Assembly: GCA_021234155.1 (NCBI GenBank)
Contig: JAJEKV010000033.1
Coordinates: 6,436,635-6,500,634, forward strand
Direction of reading: 5' to 3'
Length of the DNA: 64,000 nt
From: Isoetes taiwanensis
Taxonomy: Eukaryota; Streptophyta; Lycopodiopsida; Isoetales; Isoetaceae
The translations under genes were made by a program, and so were the position numbers. A model generated the notes under the pieces. The model did not search any database and was not told the DNA's origin. It worked only from the letters and a program-made list of their open reading frames with translations. Positions 1-11,716 of this stretch are shown here, one piece after another. How positions within the stretch are numbered: the first letter of the stretch is position 1; every line of letters begins with the position of its first letter.

Positions 1-227
1 TCGTCCTCCACGTCAAGCCCTTGCATTTACTGCGCCCATCCGAAGGAATCACACCGAAATTTCCCTTTCTATCTTTCGAAACATTCGTTTTCTCGCAGGT
101 TCGTTCGTGGCCTTTTTTACGCTAGCGCCCAACATACGATTTCGGCTCGGATTCGTTCGTTCTTCGTTCTTCCCCCGTTCCTTCTAGCGTCTGTTCTTGT
201 GTTTTTGTCGCTTCAATCCGTTTCCAG

Positions 228-2720
228 ATGGCGCAAAGTCTTGAAACCTCGCAGGGCGAGAACTTCCAGGTTGAATCCGATGCAAATTCGGCCTTTGTGT
301 TCCCTGTGAACAATCCCTTGCAAGAAGAGCCTATTGATTCGGAGGTGGACTCCCCTCCCGGTAAGGCTTTTGCAGTTCATGGTTTTGGGACAGCTGCAGG
401 CGCAGGTTTGGAGCCGCAACCGGATTCTTCGGATTCTGTTCGTGCTAAGCTCATTGCTCAAGCTTCTCGTTTTTTCCCAAATATTTGGGGGGTTGCAGAT
501 GCCCGCGAAAGGTCTGTTCCAGTGCCTCAAGAGGATGTTGATTGCAATGAAGCGGCCCGCATAGAGTGCGAAGTGGATTTATGCAGCGATGCCATAGAAA
601 ACGCTCCCTGGGAGAATCCCGGAAACATGGCAGATATTCCCAACTGGAAATTCGATGCGGGTGATGGTCGGTGGCACTGCCAATTCGACAACTGTGATCG
701 AAGTTACTCCAAGAAGTGGGATTTGGAAATCCACAGATTAGCCAAGCACAACATGGGCGGGGATTACAAGCTGCCAGCAGCAATTCGGGGAAGGAAACCC
801 AATGCCCCTGAGTTAGCGAAGAAGAAGAGGGATTTTGAATTGGTGAAGCTGCAGCGGAGTGTAGATGAGGATTACCTGTGGCAACACAATCTGAGACGGA
901 TTTTGGCAAGGGCCAGGCGTAGGGCCGAAGCCATGGCAGAGGAGCAAATAGAGCATGGGATTCTCAAACCGGCAAACAAGGCTGCTTGGGTCATGCAGCA
1001 GGTGGAGATAAGGCGGATGGTGGAGGAGAGTTTGGAGGAACAGAAGAGGGCAGCAATAAGAAATAACATTGCTAGAAGGTTCAATGTTACTGTTGAAGAG
1101 TTGAGGGCCGACCTGTCTTTGGCTAGAGAGCAGGAACAGGTCGACCGAGATGATTTCAGTATGGAAGCTGCACAAGCAGAGGGGGAATTTCCATCCCCCC
1201 CTCCCAAAAGAACATGCAAGCTCCCGGTCCCGGTCAGCAGGCTTCCGAAAACACCCAGGAAAAAGAGGGGTGCAAATAAAACAGAAGATTGCATAGCTCC
1301 TAATCACATTGTTTTTGAGACGCCCGGCATACATTCGTGGTCTCAGCGATGATGCTATTCAAACAAAAAGGTCTTCCGACCCTCTACTGGCCTCGGAAGA
1401 GGAGGGGACAATTATTGAGATTCCCATGATGCATAGACTGGAGGCCACATTTTTTTATTCTGTTTTTGTTTACCAAACAGGCCTTGTTTCCAGGAATTGG
1501 ACCTGTAATTTTACATTCAAGTATCCACTAACAATGCAAAGACAACAATTCGAGTAGGGAAAAAATCGGGCAAAGATCCGAATTTCGGATCTATGCCAAT
1601 TTTGCCCGTGTTTTCATGATTGCGTCGGTGTAGAAGACGATGTGGACTGCAGAATCAACGAGGAATGCGTTGGTGCCTATCTTCTGTAAGTTCAAAGCTG
1701 ATTTTTCGTTTGGTTTGACAATATCATTCACTTACTGTAGAATGCCCTTCACAGAGCCTTAATTCATGCCATCCCCGTAATAAGAGGTGCCAAAGATGTT
1801 TTCATCCATCCCACGCCTTCGGCCTCTTCTTGCAAAACTCTTTGGAGGGGGTCCAGTGCCTATGAAATTTTCGGTAATCTAATCCCACCCAAACCTTTTA
1901 GCAGGCAGCATTGGCGGATGCAAAATGTCGGTTTCTACTACTTCCCAGTTATGAGCAGGTATACAATTCGATTTCGAGTTAACAGGTAGGCCATTGGATT
2001 TCATAAACTTGTTTTGCAGCAACCACTGGAGCCTGTTTATATTGGTATCCAACGAAGAGGCAAGCCGGAGGCTTCAAACCCCGCGGCCTCCGTGGTGTCA
2101 GAGACCGATTCAATGGCCCATGCACTCCAACTTAAGATCTTTCGCGACCATGTAAGATCAATTTTACAGCTATGAGATCGAATTTGCCTTCCCCGATTGC
2201 TATGTTTTGCGCCGGCCATAGCGTACATTATGAAGAGATGGAATTTTGAATCCACAAGCCTTCACAATGCCCCCTGTGTCCCCTTGAATGTGCCCCAGCA
2301 GGAGAACACCCAGGATTGTGGGATATACACAATTTGTTTTGTGAAGAGGTTCTTGCTGGACATTTGCAACTCGAAAGATCATTCTGTGAGTGTTATGTAT
2401 GCAATTTTTACTTAATTTCGTGATGTTTCATTCTAAACTTCTGGCGCTTGCAGGTCATTGACACATCCAAATGGTTTGGGCGGAGGGAAATCGACATGAC
2501 AAGGTCGACATTTGCTGTCATGCTACAGAAGTTATTTGATCTGCCCAAAGACAAAGGAAAAGCACATTTCATCTACCCCGTGGAGATTGGACCGAGGAGG
2601 GTGGCTTGGTTACCCGCCCCGGAGGAAAAATGGCCCATGATTTCAACCTTGCTATTGTACAGAGAACGAAAATTCCCAGCTTTGCTGGTTTTAATTCCCA
2701 CACCACTGTATATGATCTGA
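228..2720 (+). pseudogene. C2H2 finger-Ulp1 (C48) protease gene of element I, frameshifted
   Basis: The ATG at 228 follows CAG, so a 5' intron may end right before it. The first exon (about 228-1685) encodes a C-x4-C-x12-H-x4-H finger near residues 144-166, then a charged helical region with KR-rich stretches. The reading frame breaks near 1330-1560, where a stop ends the first ORF at 1352; similarity to the sister gene at 46.5 kb resumes in other frames. Later exons at about 1755-1958, 2020-2151, 2221-2385 and 2454-2720 hold the Ulp1 remains: NHWSLFIL (catalytic His), TDSMAHA (Asp, in a shifted frame) and TQDCGIY (Gln and catalytic Cys). Ulp1 enzymes process or remove SUMO-type modifiers. 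With at least two frame breaks this copy is probably dead. Intron positions match the sister gene. Confidence 0.7.
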
Positions 2721-2799
2721 TGAAGTTTTTTGAATCTGAATTTGAAAGATTTTGGAGCGGGAACTTTTTTGAATTTGAATTTGAGTTGCATGCTCGATT

Positions 2800-3110
2800 C
2801 CTCTATGCGGAATCACACCACGGTGATTCCAAACCGTGGAATCACCTCCATGGTGCGTCCATTCCGTAGAATCACACTGTCGTGATTCAATTCCGTGGAA
2901 TCACTCGTATGTTATTCCATACCGTGGAATCACATTTAGGCTATTCTTTCCCGTGGAATCACAAGGATGTTGTTCCATGGTGCGTCCATTCCGTAGAATC
3001 ACACTGTCGTGATTCAACTCCGTGGAATCACTCGTATGTTATTCCATACCGTGGAATCACATGTAGGCTATTCTTTCCCGTGGAATCACAAGGTCGTGGT
3101 TTTGCGCATT
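2800..3110. repeat. Tandem ~128-bp repeat of GGAATCAC palindromes
   Basis: Half-palindromes of the type GTGATTCC and CCGTGGAATCAC recur about every 30 bp. A larger unit starting CCATGGTGCGTCCATTCCG occurs at about 2848 and again at about 2976, giving a period near 128 bp. The block follows the last Ulp1 exon directly. It holds the same position as the GGGATCACC hairpins behind the Ulp1 gene at 48.8 kb. Confidence 0.75.
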
Positions 3111-3237
3111 TAATCATCATTGCTCGAAGTCGGTGACGGAGCGGCGTGACGTAATAAATGCCAAGCCGCCGCCATCTATTGCCCTCACTACTAGGATTTG
3201 TGCCGATCGAAATGACGCGACGCTCACTTAATGCCGT

Positions 3238-3360
3238 GGTGCCACGTTGGCCCCTACACCGACAAATGTAATTTAGTACTTCACCGCATGGATTCGTACA
3301 AACCGAAGTGACGGACGCCGCGGCGAATAATGGGTGCCACGTTGGCCCCTAGATCGACAA
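3238..3360. repeat. Short direct repeat around a GC-rich segment
   Basis: The sequence GGTGCCACGTTGGCCCCTA followed by a CGACAA box occurs at 3238-3265 and 3333-3360, 95 bp apart. It lies between the palindrome block and the next ORF. No function is seen. Confidence 0.6.
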
Positions 3361-3629
3361 CGAATTTAGCCTAGTCGGTGATTCCGTCGGGGAATTTCTC
3401 GTGAGCCCGACGGACAAGCTTTCGGCGCCCAATTCAATCATATGTTTTGGTTTTGGTGCTTAGCTCAGCCTCGGCGCTTTCGATCCGATTGTTAGGCCAT
3501 ATCCTTGCGATAGTTCCCCGTGGTTTCCTCGTTGTTTGGTAAGGAAGTTCTCCTTCTTTCCTGTGGTTCGGTAAGGAATTTCTTTGTCTGCTCTTCGCCT
3601 GCTCTAACATCAGTTGCCGGCTTGTAGGA

Positions 3630-4184
3630 ATGGCGGACTGTCCACCAATTGTTATAGAGGACGGGTTTCTCAAGATTGATCTTCGTTACTTGGATAATTT
3701 CCATAGCTGCAGGCTCGAGAGCCTGCAGGATCGTCTTCAAGTCGGGCCGCCGCAGGTCCCGCGGTTTCCGTCGCCATACCGAGGCAAGAGGGCTGCGACT
3801 GCGTGAGGGTGCCTTTGAGGAAATCCAATGGCTCGAAAATTCGAGTTAAAGTTTCTAGGGGTTCCAGAATTCCTGGTCACGAAGAATGTGACGGTGATTG
3901 GGCCAAGAATTTGTTTGCATCTCTTCATTCAACAGGAAAGCGTACTGCATGCGGATGTTCCAAGGATGCGTTTGAGTTCGATGAACCGTAAGATGACGAC
4001 CGTGTTTCCGGTTGCTCGCCGCAAAGACCCTTCCACCGGCCGAACTAATCGGACCGGCGTCAAGGTCACCATCCGCGCCTCTTGCTTCAACGATTTTTCT
4101 TTTTTGCTGGATGTAACTAATTGCATGTTTGATGCAGAGGAAGCGTTCCCACACCTCCACTGGCTAGCTGCTGGTAACGAATGA
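3630..4184 (+). CDS. Hypothetical ORF pair inside element I
   Basis: An ATG at 3630 opens a 58-codon ORF (MADCPPIVIEDGFLKI...) that stops at 3806. A second ORF in the same frame starts at 3828 and runs 118 codons to 4184. Two stops lie in the short gap, so this could be one broken gene, two exons, or chance. I do not recognise either product. Its place between the protease gene and the transposase matches that of the small gene at 50.4 kb in element II, but I see no protein similarity between them. Confidence 0.25.
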
Positions 4185-4389
4185 AGCGGACACTGCCGTC
4201 TTCTTGGCAGTTTCCTTTTGAGCATCTATACATGTCTGATATTCACTGTCTGTTAAACCCTGGTGTTTCTTTTTTTGGTTGAACCCTGCTGCTAAACCCT
4301 GTCCGTTAAACACCGCTGTTTTTTGGCGCGATGCTTTCGATTATGGCTTCTTCTTGTGATTCCATACGCCAGGATTAATCGTGATTCCA

Positions 4390-5150
4390 TAGGCGATAAA
4401 TGTGATATACATGGGAGTATTTATACTTCAAGTATTGTACATAGAGCTTCGAGTACTTCTGCACAGAGTATTAATATATTAAAGTTTTTATAAACAGAGT
4501 ATTTATACTTGTGGTATTTGCGTCTCACATGGTATTTATACGTTTAGTATTTTATATAGATAGTATTCAAATGTATACTCCTTTGCAGATTTATACACAG
4601 AGTATTTCTACACATGGTATTTATACACAGTGTATTTATACTTACGTTATTTTATACACATGTTATTTATACACAGAGTACTTATACTCACGGTATTTTC
4701 TACACATGGTATTTATACGTTTAGTATTTTATACAGATAGTATTCAAGCCTATAGTAATTTGCAGATTTATACACCGCTATACACAGAGTATTTCTACAC
4801 ATGGTATTTGTACACAGAGTATTTATGCTTACAGTATTTTCTACACATGGTATTTATACACAGTATTTATACATACGGTATTTTCTACAAATGGTATTTA
4901 TACTTTTAGTATTTTATACAGATAGTATTCAAACCTATAGTGATTTGCAGATTGTGTGTGTTTGTACTAATAGTAACGTGATAATGATAGTATTTTGCAG
5001 AGTATTTATACGTCGAGTATTCATCTTCAACCTTAGATTCTGTACATTGAGTATCTATGCAAAACATATCATGTCAGGAACTCATATTGTGCAAAACTCA
5101 TCAAAAATTACCATATGTACATTCACAATATGCATAGTATTTGAAGCCAA
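4390..5150. repeat. AT-rich minisatellite with TATTTATAC core, ~180-bp larger period
   Basis: The core GTATTTATAC with variants ACACAGAGTATT and ACACATGGTATT repeats throughout. A longer block (TAGTATTTTATACAGATAG, then TTTGCAGATT) returns at about 4548, 4725 and 4908, a period near 180 bp. Long ORFs here are repeat translations, not genes. Confidence 0.75.
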
Positions 5151-5214
5151 CTGAAGAGATTGCACAACAATTAACTTAAATCTGTATTTTCACAAGAAGG
5201 CGGTAGCAAGGTAG

Positions 5215-5754
5215 CTACCAGAAATCAAAATCAACAGAATCGCGGAACGAAACCAAAAAGGACGGTCCTCCATCATTGATAGTCGCGAAGCTATGCACTA
5301 TAACCGGGCGGGCTCGTTTTTTTTCAAGGTGGTTCATGCAAAGCAAAGAATAAAGAACATTAGTTGCGGCGACAATACGTAACATCAAATGAACAAGAAG
5401 GTGTATGAACTCACACCTTGTTGGTAGACCAGTCAACCCTCCCAAAACTTGTCTCCTTGCAGCAGGGAACCGGGAAAGCAAACTCACTATTATCCGCTCA
5501 TCCTTGCACTCCACCTTCACGGCTTTGAACCAGCAGATTCTTCCTTCGGCGATTCCGTGAACGTAGGGCAAACAGATTCTTTGCCCACTCTTCATTAAGC
5601 CGCCTCGTGCCCGGGGATGTGTGAAACGTTGGAAACCTTCACAGAATCCCGATGCATTCACAACCCCGCCCAAGGTATGGCGATAGGAATGGGCGGGACG
5701 CCTACCAATAATGCTCGACCCCGAGGCGCCCCCGCAGATTCTCGAGCCTCGCAA
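5215..5754 (-). CDS. Hypothetical ORF, possibly part of an intron-containing gene
   Basis: A 179-codon ORF on the minus strand crosses the change from GC-rich (5450-5860) to AT-rich DNA. The stretch around residues 55-115 (KSGQRICLPYVHGIAEG..., then LLSRFPAARRQVLGGL) has protein-like composition. It is followed by a possible splice donor (AAG then GTGTGAGT). No domain is recognised. The ORF may be an exon of element I cargo or a chance frame. Confidence 0.2.
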   Translation of the reverse strand: MRGSRICGGASGSSIIGRRPAHSYRHTLGGVVNASGFCEGFQRFTHPRARGGLMKSGQRICLPYVHGIAEGRICWFKAVKVECKDERIIVSLLSRFPAARRQVLGGLTGLPTRCEFIHLLVHLMLRIVAATNVLYSLLCMNHLEKKRARPVIVHSFATINDGGPSFLVSFRDSVDFDFW

Positions 5755-5889
5755 TCTTTGAGGGCCTCGTAAAACCGAGGTCCACCACTAGGACCCCGCC
5801 GAGTATGGCTACCGGGGGCGATCGGCCATGGCGGAGCGAGACGAAGATCGAAGCGCCTCACCGAGGGCGTCTTCCGTAGAATTATGAGT

Positions 5890-6115
5890 GAATACTAAGA
5901 GGGCGGTCTGGTCCGATGCCCAAGGTTGATTACGTGGGGTGGAATCACCACCGTGATTACGTTCGGTGGAATCACCACACGTCGTCGGTTAGCCGCCCCG
6001 CATAATGGCGCATAACCGACTTGACATCGACTTGAAGTAGCATCATTGCTGCAATGATGCAATGATGTATAAAAGTTCCATCGGTGGAATCCACGAATTG
6101 GTGATTCCAAGGACG
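5890..6115. repeat. Cluster of GGAATCACC palindrome halves
   Basis: GTGGAATCACCACCGTGATT, GGTGGAATCACC and GGTGATTCC occur within about 200 bp, the same motif as at 2.8-3.1 kb and 10.8-11.7 kb. This supports treating the whole 0-11.7 kb stretch as one element family. Confidence 0.6.
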
Positions 6116-6149
6116 CTTGACGACTTTAGGATTTATTTCGACCGGTAGG

Positions 6150-7915
6150 TTTTACAAAATGTATTAATACATTGTGTATTTGTACACATTGTATTTATAT
6201 TTATAGTATTTTGTACACATAGTATTTATACGAGTAGTCTTACAAATTACAGTACTTATACATAGAGTATTAATACATTGTGTATTTGTACACAGAGTAT
6301 TTATAATTATAGTAGTTTGTACACATAGTATTTATACCCAGTAGTCTTACAAATTACAAGATTTTATACATAGAGTATTAATACATTGTGTATTTGTACA
6401 CGAAAGTATTTATACTTATAGTATTTTGTATGCATGGTATTTATAACAGTAGTTTTACAAATTACAAGAGACTTATAATAGAGTATTAATACATTGTGTA
6501 CTTGTACACAGAGTATTCATACTTATAGTATTTTGTACTCTAGACAGACGTGTAGCTTTACAAAATAGTGTTCTTATACATAGAGTATTAATACATTGTG
6601 TATTTGCACACAGAGTATTTATATTTATAGTACTTTGTACACATAGTATTTATACGAGTAGTCTTACAAATTACAGTACTTATACATAGAGTATTAATAC
6701 ATTGTGTATTTGTACACAGAGTATTCATACTTATAGTATTTTGTACACATAGTATTTATACGAGTAGTCTTACAAATTACAGTACTTATACATAGAGTAT
6801 CAATACATTGTGTATTTGTACACAGAGTATTTATATTTATAGTACTTTGTACACATAGTATTTATACGAGTAGTCTTACAAATTACAGTTCTTATACATA
6901 GAGTATTAATACATTGTGTATTTGTACACCGAGTATTTATACTTATAGTATTTTGTATGCATGGTATTTATAACAGTAGTTTTACAAATTACAAGATTCT
7001 TATAACATAGAGTATTAATACATTGTGTACTTGTAAGTATTCATACTTATAGTATTTTGTACTCTAGACAGACGTGTAGCTTTACAAAATAGTGTTCTTA
7101 TACATAGAGTATTAATACATTGTGTATTTGCAACCGTAGTATTTATATTTATAGTACTTTGTACACATAGTATTTATAATGAAAGTAGTCTTACAAATTA
7201 CAAGCTTATACATAGAGTATTAATACATTGTGTATTTGTACACAGAGTATTCATACTTATAGTATTTTGTACACATAGTATTTATAATGAAAGTAGTCTT
7301 ACAAATTACAAAGATTTTATACATAGAGTATCAATACATTGTGTATTTGTACCGTAGTATTTATATTTATAGTACTTTGTACACACATAGTATTTATCTG
7401 AGTAGTCTTACAAATTACAAGATTTATACATAGAGTATTAATACATTGTGTATTTGTACAACCCAGTATTTATACTTATAGTATTTTGTATGCATGGTAT
7501 TTATAATGAAAGTAGTTTTACAAATTACAAAGATTTATATATGTAGAGTATTAATACATTGTGTACTTGTACACAGAGTATTCATACTTATAGTATTTTG
7601 TACTCTAGACAGACGTGTAGATTTACAAAATAGTGTTCTTATACATAGAGTATTAATACATTGTGTATTTGCACACAGAGTATTTATATTTATAGTACTT
7701 TGTACACATAGTATTTATACGAGTAGTCTTACAAATTACAGTACTTATACATAGAGTATTAATACATTGTGTATTTGTACACAGAGTATTCATACTTATA
7801 GTATTTTGTACGCATGGTATTTATACGAGTAGTTTTACAAATTACAGTACTTATACGTAGAGTATTAATACATTGTGTACTTGTACATAGAGTATTCATA
7901 CTTATAGTATTTTGT
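6150..7915. repeat. 16-unit minisatellite (~106 bp) with a 5-unit higher-order repeat
   Basis: The anchor GAGTATTAATACATTGTG recurs 16 times, at about 6265, 6373, 6482, 6583, 6689, 6795, 6901, 7010, 7107, 7215, 7326, 7433, 7546, 7648, 7755 and 7860 (spacing 97-113 bp). A marker variant, TACTCTAGACAGACGTGTAG, appears only at 6536, 7060 and 7601, that is every fifth unit (524 and 541 bp). Blocks of five units have therefore been copied together. Variation is concentrated at three places in the unit (after TTTGTACA, after GTATTTATA and after AATTACA). Confidence 0.85.
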
Positions 7916-7979
7916 GCATATGCTAAACTCATCAAATTAAAAACCATAGTATTCGTGCAAAACTAAAGATATTACAAAC

Positions 7980-10660
7980 CATCTAAGCAAGGCTCTCCAT
8001 CTCAACTTCCTTCCAACTCCGTTTCTTGTCCTTTGGCCCCCTCTTCCCTATTTCCAAGAGTGGCTTCATCCTTGCAAGGCTCGTTCCATATGCCTCCTCT
8101 TCCTCCAGCACTGACAAAGACGATATAGTTGTGTCTTGTCCATCCTCTTCGTCCATCCTCTCAAGCCCGGTGTCGAAGTTGTCTCATCATCGCCTGTGGG
8201 CTATGAGGAGGCCGGGATCCTTGGAGGCCCGGGCCCCATAACCCCTTGCAACACACGATTCTAGTGAGGCCCTAGCTTCCTCTACGGGCCAACCCAACTT
8301 TCTTCATAGGGAGAATGTCATCCTCTAGACTAACTATCTCTTCAAGTGAATCTCCGGGGGACCCAGTGTGTACAAGGGCCAAGTGCTCCATGCCACCACT
8401 TGCATTTCCATAATCGGAACCTAGAACCTTCAAGATGTCCCGCTCTGGCTGTCCATTAGTTGAATAACCTTAACTTGGTGTTTGCAAAGGTTACCTTTGG
8501 CACCCCATGGGCAATCACAACTTCGCCCAATTCGTGGTGCCCCACTCACAAAGTACGGTTGGCGGTTGAGATCAAGAGTCCGGACATATGCCTCGGCCCC
8601 TTCGAGGTCTACAAAGGTGATCGTGCATCATCCCTAACGCGCCCTCGAATAGCCGATTCTATAATTTTCTCTTGTGATGTGTTTATGACAAAACCAGCCT
8701 CTTTCATCCCCCGTGTGCTTGTAAATGAAACAACGTGGTGTGTTAGTGCACACGTAAGTATACAAAACACGTTATCTTTTGCAAATTACCTTGAGTATGT
8801 TGTATGTGCCTCAACTTCATTGACAAGCATATGTAGTAGCCATCCATCCTCCTTCCCTTCAGACAGATTTGGAGATGCCCAAAGCATCTTTAGTATCTTG
8901 TGCCAACCCTCTATTGCAAAGCATTGGTTTCTTGGTTTGAATGGGGAACATTCTTGTGGCCAACACCCATTCACATATATTCTTGAGTCCACTCCACGAC
9001 TCATGTAGGAGGCCAATCACGGGATACCGAGGATACTTTCCTTTCGGGGTTTCCAACTTTCTCAAAGCTTCTACTTTAACACCTCATTGTAATCCTCTCC
9101 ATATTCATTGTTACCGGGGACACTTGATTCCATACATGATCTCACCCAATTCCTTAAACATTTGGTTCCTTATCTCCTTGTTCTTCACGTTCTTGACTAA
9201 CCACTTCAACCAGTCTCTTCTCACATGCCAGATGCAAAGGTTCAAGCGCACGCTTAGGTAAACCTGAAGTGTAGAGAGATGCCACATGCTCATAGAGTGT
9301 GCAAAATGAACCACTTAAAATTGCTCATAGTGGAAACATTGTTACCTTTTTAATTGCATGTATTTTGGCATCACAAGAATCGGTGATAAAGCATGAGGGC
9401 TTCCAGGTTGAGTCATGCATGCGTTCAACCCACACTTTCATGGCTTCTAGCCATCTTGCAATTGCATCTTTCTTCCGGGAGTTCGTGGATAATCCAAGCC
9501 AAAGGCATCCCATTGAAGTAGTCATCGAATCCAATGATAGTGAAGAGGTAGTACCTTTAATGTAAAGTAGCAACACAACTTAAGAATGTTGGCAAGGAAG
9601 CTAAAGTCTTATATGAGCATTGAAATGCAAGAGGTGCAACCCTACCTCATCCCGATTCGTCTTGTAGGTGGAGTCGAGACACAATGCCCTATCCTTTCCA
9701 AATCTCAACAAGGCTCCTCTTTGGATGGGAGTCATAACACCCAATTGGAAGATCTCACCTTGCTCATAATGGAATACACTGTCAAGGTGTTGTTGCACCC
9801 ACATATGAGTGCTTGTAGCTTCATCTTCATGCAACTTCCAAACATTTCGGTCACTTCCTTTTTCAATGTTGTAGATTTCATGCATCTTTAACATGTCATC
9901 TCTCGAAAGCCCCTCCAAACCAAGTAGTTCCTTCTTCAAGCTCACTCTTTCTTGGTGGATATTCATCACCATTCTAGGTGCAATGTAATGCAATAGCTTT
10001 TGTTTGATCCATTCTCTCTTTTCATCCGCGGAGCCACGGAGCCAGCCTATACCTCAACCCTTTCTCGCCAGCCTAAAGCTTTTACAGGTGGCAAATTTGA
10101 CCTTGCTGGTTCACATGATCCCATTTGTGGTAGGTAATTTGAGTGGTTTCGGAAGAAGGTAGAGTTGTCTCAAAGTGAAATGACATTGGCATCCCCTTCT
10201 AACACTCTCCCCCTTTGAACCCTCCTCCTCCTTTGCCCCGGAGGACGAGGTCGATCTTCCACAACATGGGTGTTCCTGAAATTGTCTTGGGGCCCAAAAC
10301 TACACCAAGACTGCTTTCCACCATGGAGGATGAATCAGCCATGCTTTAATTTCCATGTGTAATCTACAAAACTAAAGAACTGCATACCTTTTCGGAGAAA
10401 GATATGTCCGGTCGCCTGGTTTTGATAGCCCCTTATTCATTTGAGAGCTTCTTTATATAGAAGTTGTGTGGTGCATCCCCATTTTTTGCTCCCCCAAAGA
10501 ATGAAACTGGGACTCGTGGAGGTGGGAATATAGGAAACCCACACCAATTGAGTGCCTCCTCCATCCGTGATCGGGACCCCGGTGCTCTAGAACCGCCAGG
10601 GCAGCCGACCGTGGTCAAAATGCCCTTTCGCAGGGTTTGTTTGCCAAATCTCGCTTGCAC
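7980..10660 (-). pseudogene. MULE transposase of element I (SWIM type), degenerate
   Basis: Read on the minus strand, fragments follow the order of the transposase at 54.7-51.9 kb. These are an N-terminal part near 10570-10390 (GDAPHNFY), NIEKGSDRNVWKLHED near 9860, the first catalytic Asp in CLDSTYKTN near 9660, the second in CFITDSCDAKI near 9370, CIWHVRRDW near 9230 with the C-x2-H motif seen in MULE transposases, ICEWVLATRM near 8950, and a SWIM finger CDCPWGAKGNLCKH near 8500. Introns seem to lie where they do in the sister gene, but frames are broken in several places. The product would have acted in the nucleus, binding element ends and cutting DNA. It is clearly a distant, not recent, relative of the 52-54 kb copy. 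Confidence 0.75.
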
Positions 10661-10799
10661 CGCCACAAGAAGCGTAATGAAGCGTAATTAGAGCTTAGCC
10701 ACAACAAAGAGATGGAACTGGAAAGTGCTTGCCTCCTCAATCTTCTCTTCGAGGTCCATGACAAGCTCCGGCCGAGGACTCCTCGCTTTGTTGGATCGA

Positions 10800-11716
10800 G
10801 GAGTTCCACGCAAGTGATTCCGTCCCGTGGAATCAAGACACCTACGCCCGCAGGTCGGACGAACTCACGACGCCACAACGCCCCGCCAACCGGTTTCCGC
10901 GAACGGACCGGATGCATCCACTTGTCGCCCCGCAGAATCACCCGTGTCGAATCACCCAGACGGAGTCACCGGGAGTGATTCTATCCCCGCGGGATCATGG
11001 ATCCGTGATTCCATCCGGGCGAATCACGGAGGGTTGATTCCATCCCGTAATCGTTCGATTGATTCAACTCGACGGAATCACTAAACCGTGATTCGTCGAA
11101 ACGGAATCTTATTTGTTGTGATACCGTCGGGCGGAATGAAGTCGCCGTGATTCCATCTCAAGAATCGCAGCCAGTGATTCCACGGGCTGTATCCATGTCG
11201 TGATTCCATCCCGCGGAATGGCCATGATGTTGTGATTCTATCCGGGCGGAATATATTCGCCGCGGATTCCGCCTCAAGAATCGGGCATTTGTGATTCCAC
11301 AGAGTGAATCGCGGGTCGATATTCCATCCGGTGGAATAGTCACGTTGTGATTCCACCAAAGGATACGTGAGTTGTGATTCCATCTCACGGAATCGCATTA
11401 ATCGGAGATTCCATCCGGGCGGAATAGCATGGTTGTGATTCCGTCTCGGCGGAATAATCACGCCCCCTCGTGATACCTTTAGGAGGAATACATTTGGCGT
11501 AGTGATTCCGCCTCGTGGAATAACTCGGGGAGATTCCACGCAAGGGGAGAATACCGTGATACCACCGGAAGGTATATATCCCATGAAAGCGACCTGCCAG
11601 TGTACGGAAAACGGGGCTTCGCACGGAGACGGGGGTTGCGGCCCGGGTGATTCTAGGCAAGGAATATTTTGCGAAGGAATCACAATAACCGGGGTAAAAA
11701 TATTTTGTTCCCAAAC
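10800..11716. repeat. Right terminal region of element I: array of GTGATTCC/GGAATCAC palindromes
   Basis: About 25 half-sites of GTGATTCC or GGAATCA recur every 30-50 bp, often joined as imperfect palindromes (for example around 11195, 11240 and 11340). The last one lies near 11680, and 11690-11716 matches the terminus of element II in outline. ORFs here are translations of the repeats. Confidence 0.7.

Larger units (their letters stand above)
1..11716. mobile_element. Element I: diverged Ulp1-carrying Mutator-like element (left end outside window)
   Basis: The stretch has the same order of parts as the complete element at 45.35-55.78 kb: a C2H2/Ulp1 gene on + (228-2720), short palindromes after it, a middle section, a MULE transposase on - (about 10660-7980), and a palindrome-rich right end (10800-11716). 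The last bases before 11716 (ACCGGGGTAA then TATTTTG) resemble the right terminus of the 10.4-kb element (ACCAGGGTAAGACTATCCTG), which sets the right boundary. The left terminal repeat would lie before base 1. Two AT-rich minisatellite arrays sit inside. Both genes are broken, so this copy is probably inactive. The grouping into one element is inference from the parallel layout. Confidence 0.6.

Noticed and set aside
451-1334. Minus-strand ORFs of 140-173 codons opposite the first protease exon
   Set aside because: Antisense shadows; the plus strand carries the zinc-finger frame shared with the 46.5-kb gene.
4511-5154. ORFs of 117-132 codons with Tyr/Ile/Phe-rich repeats (also 7494-7754 and 7759-7947)
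   Set aside because: Pure translation of AT-rich minisatellites, open by composition.
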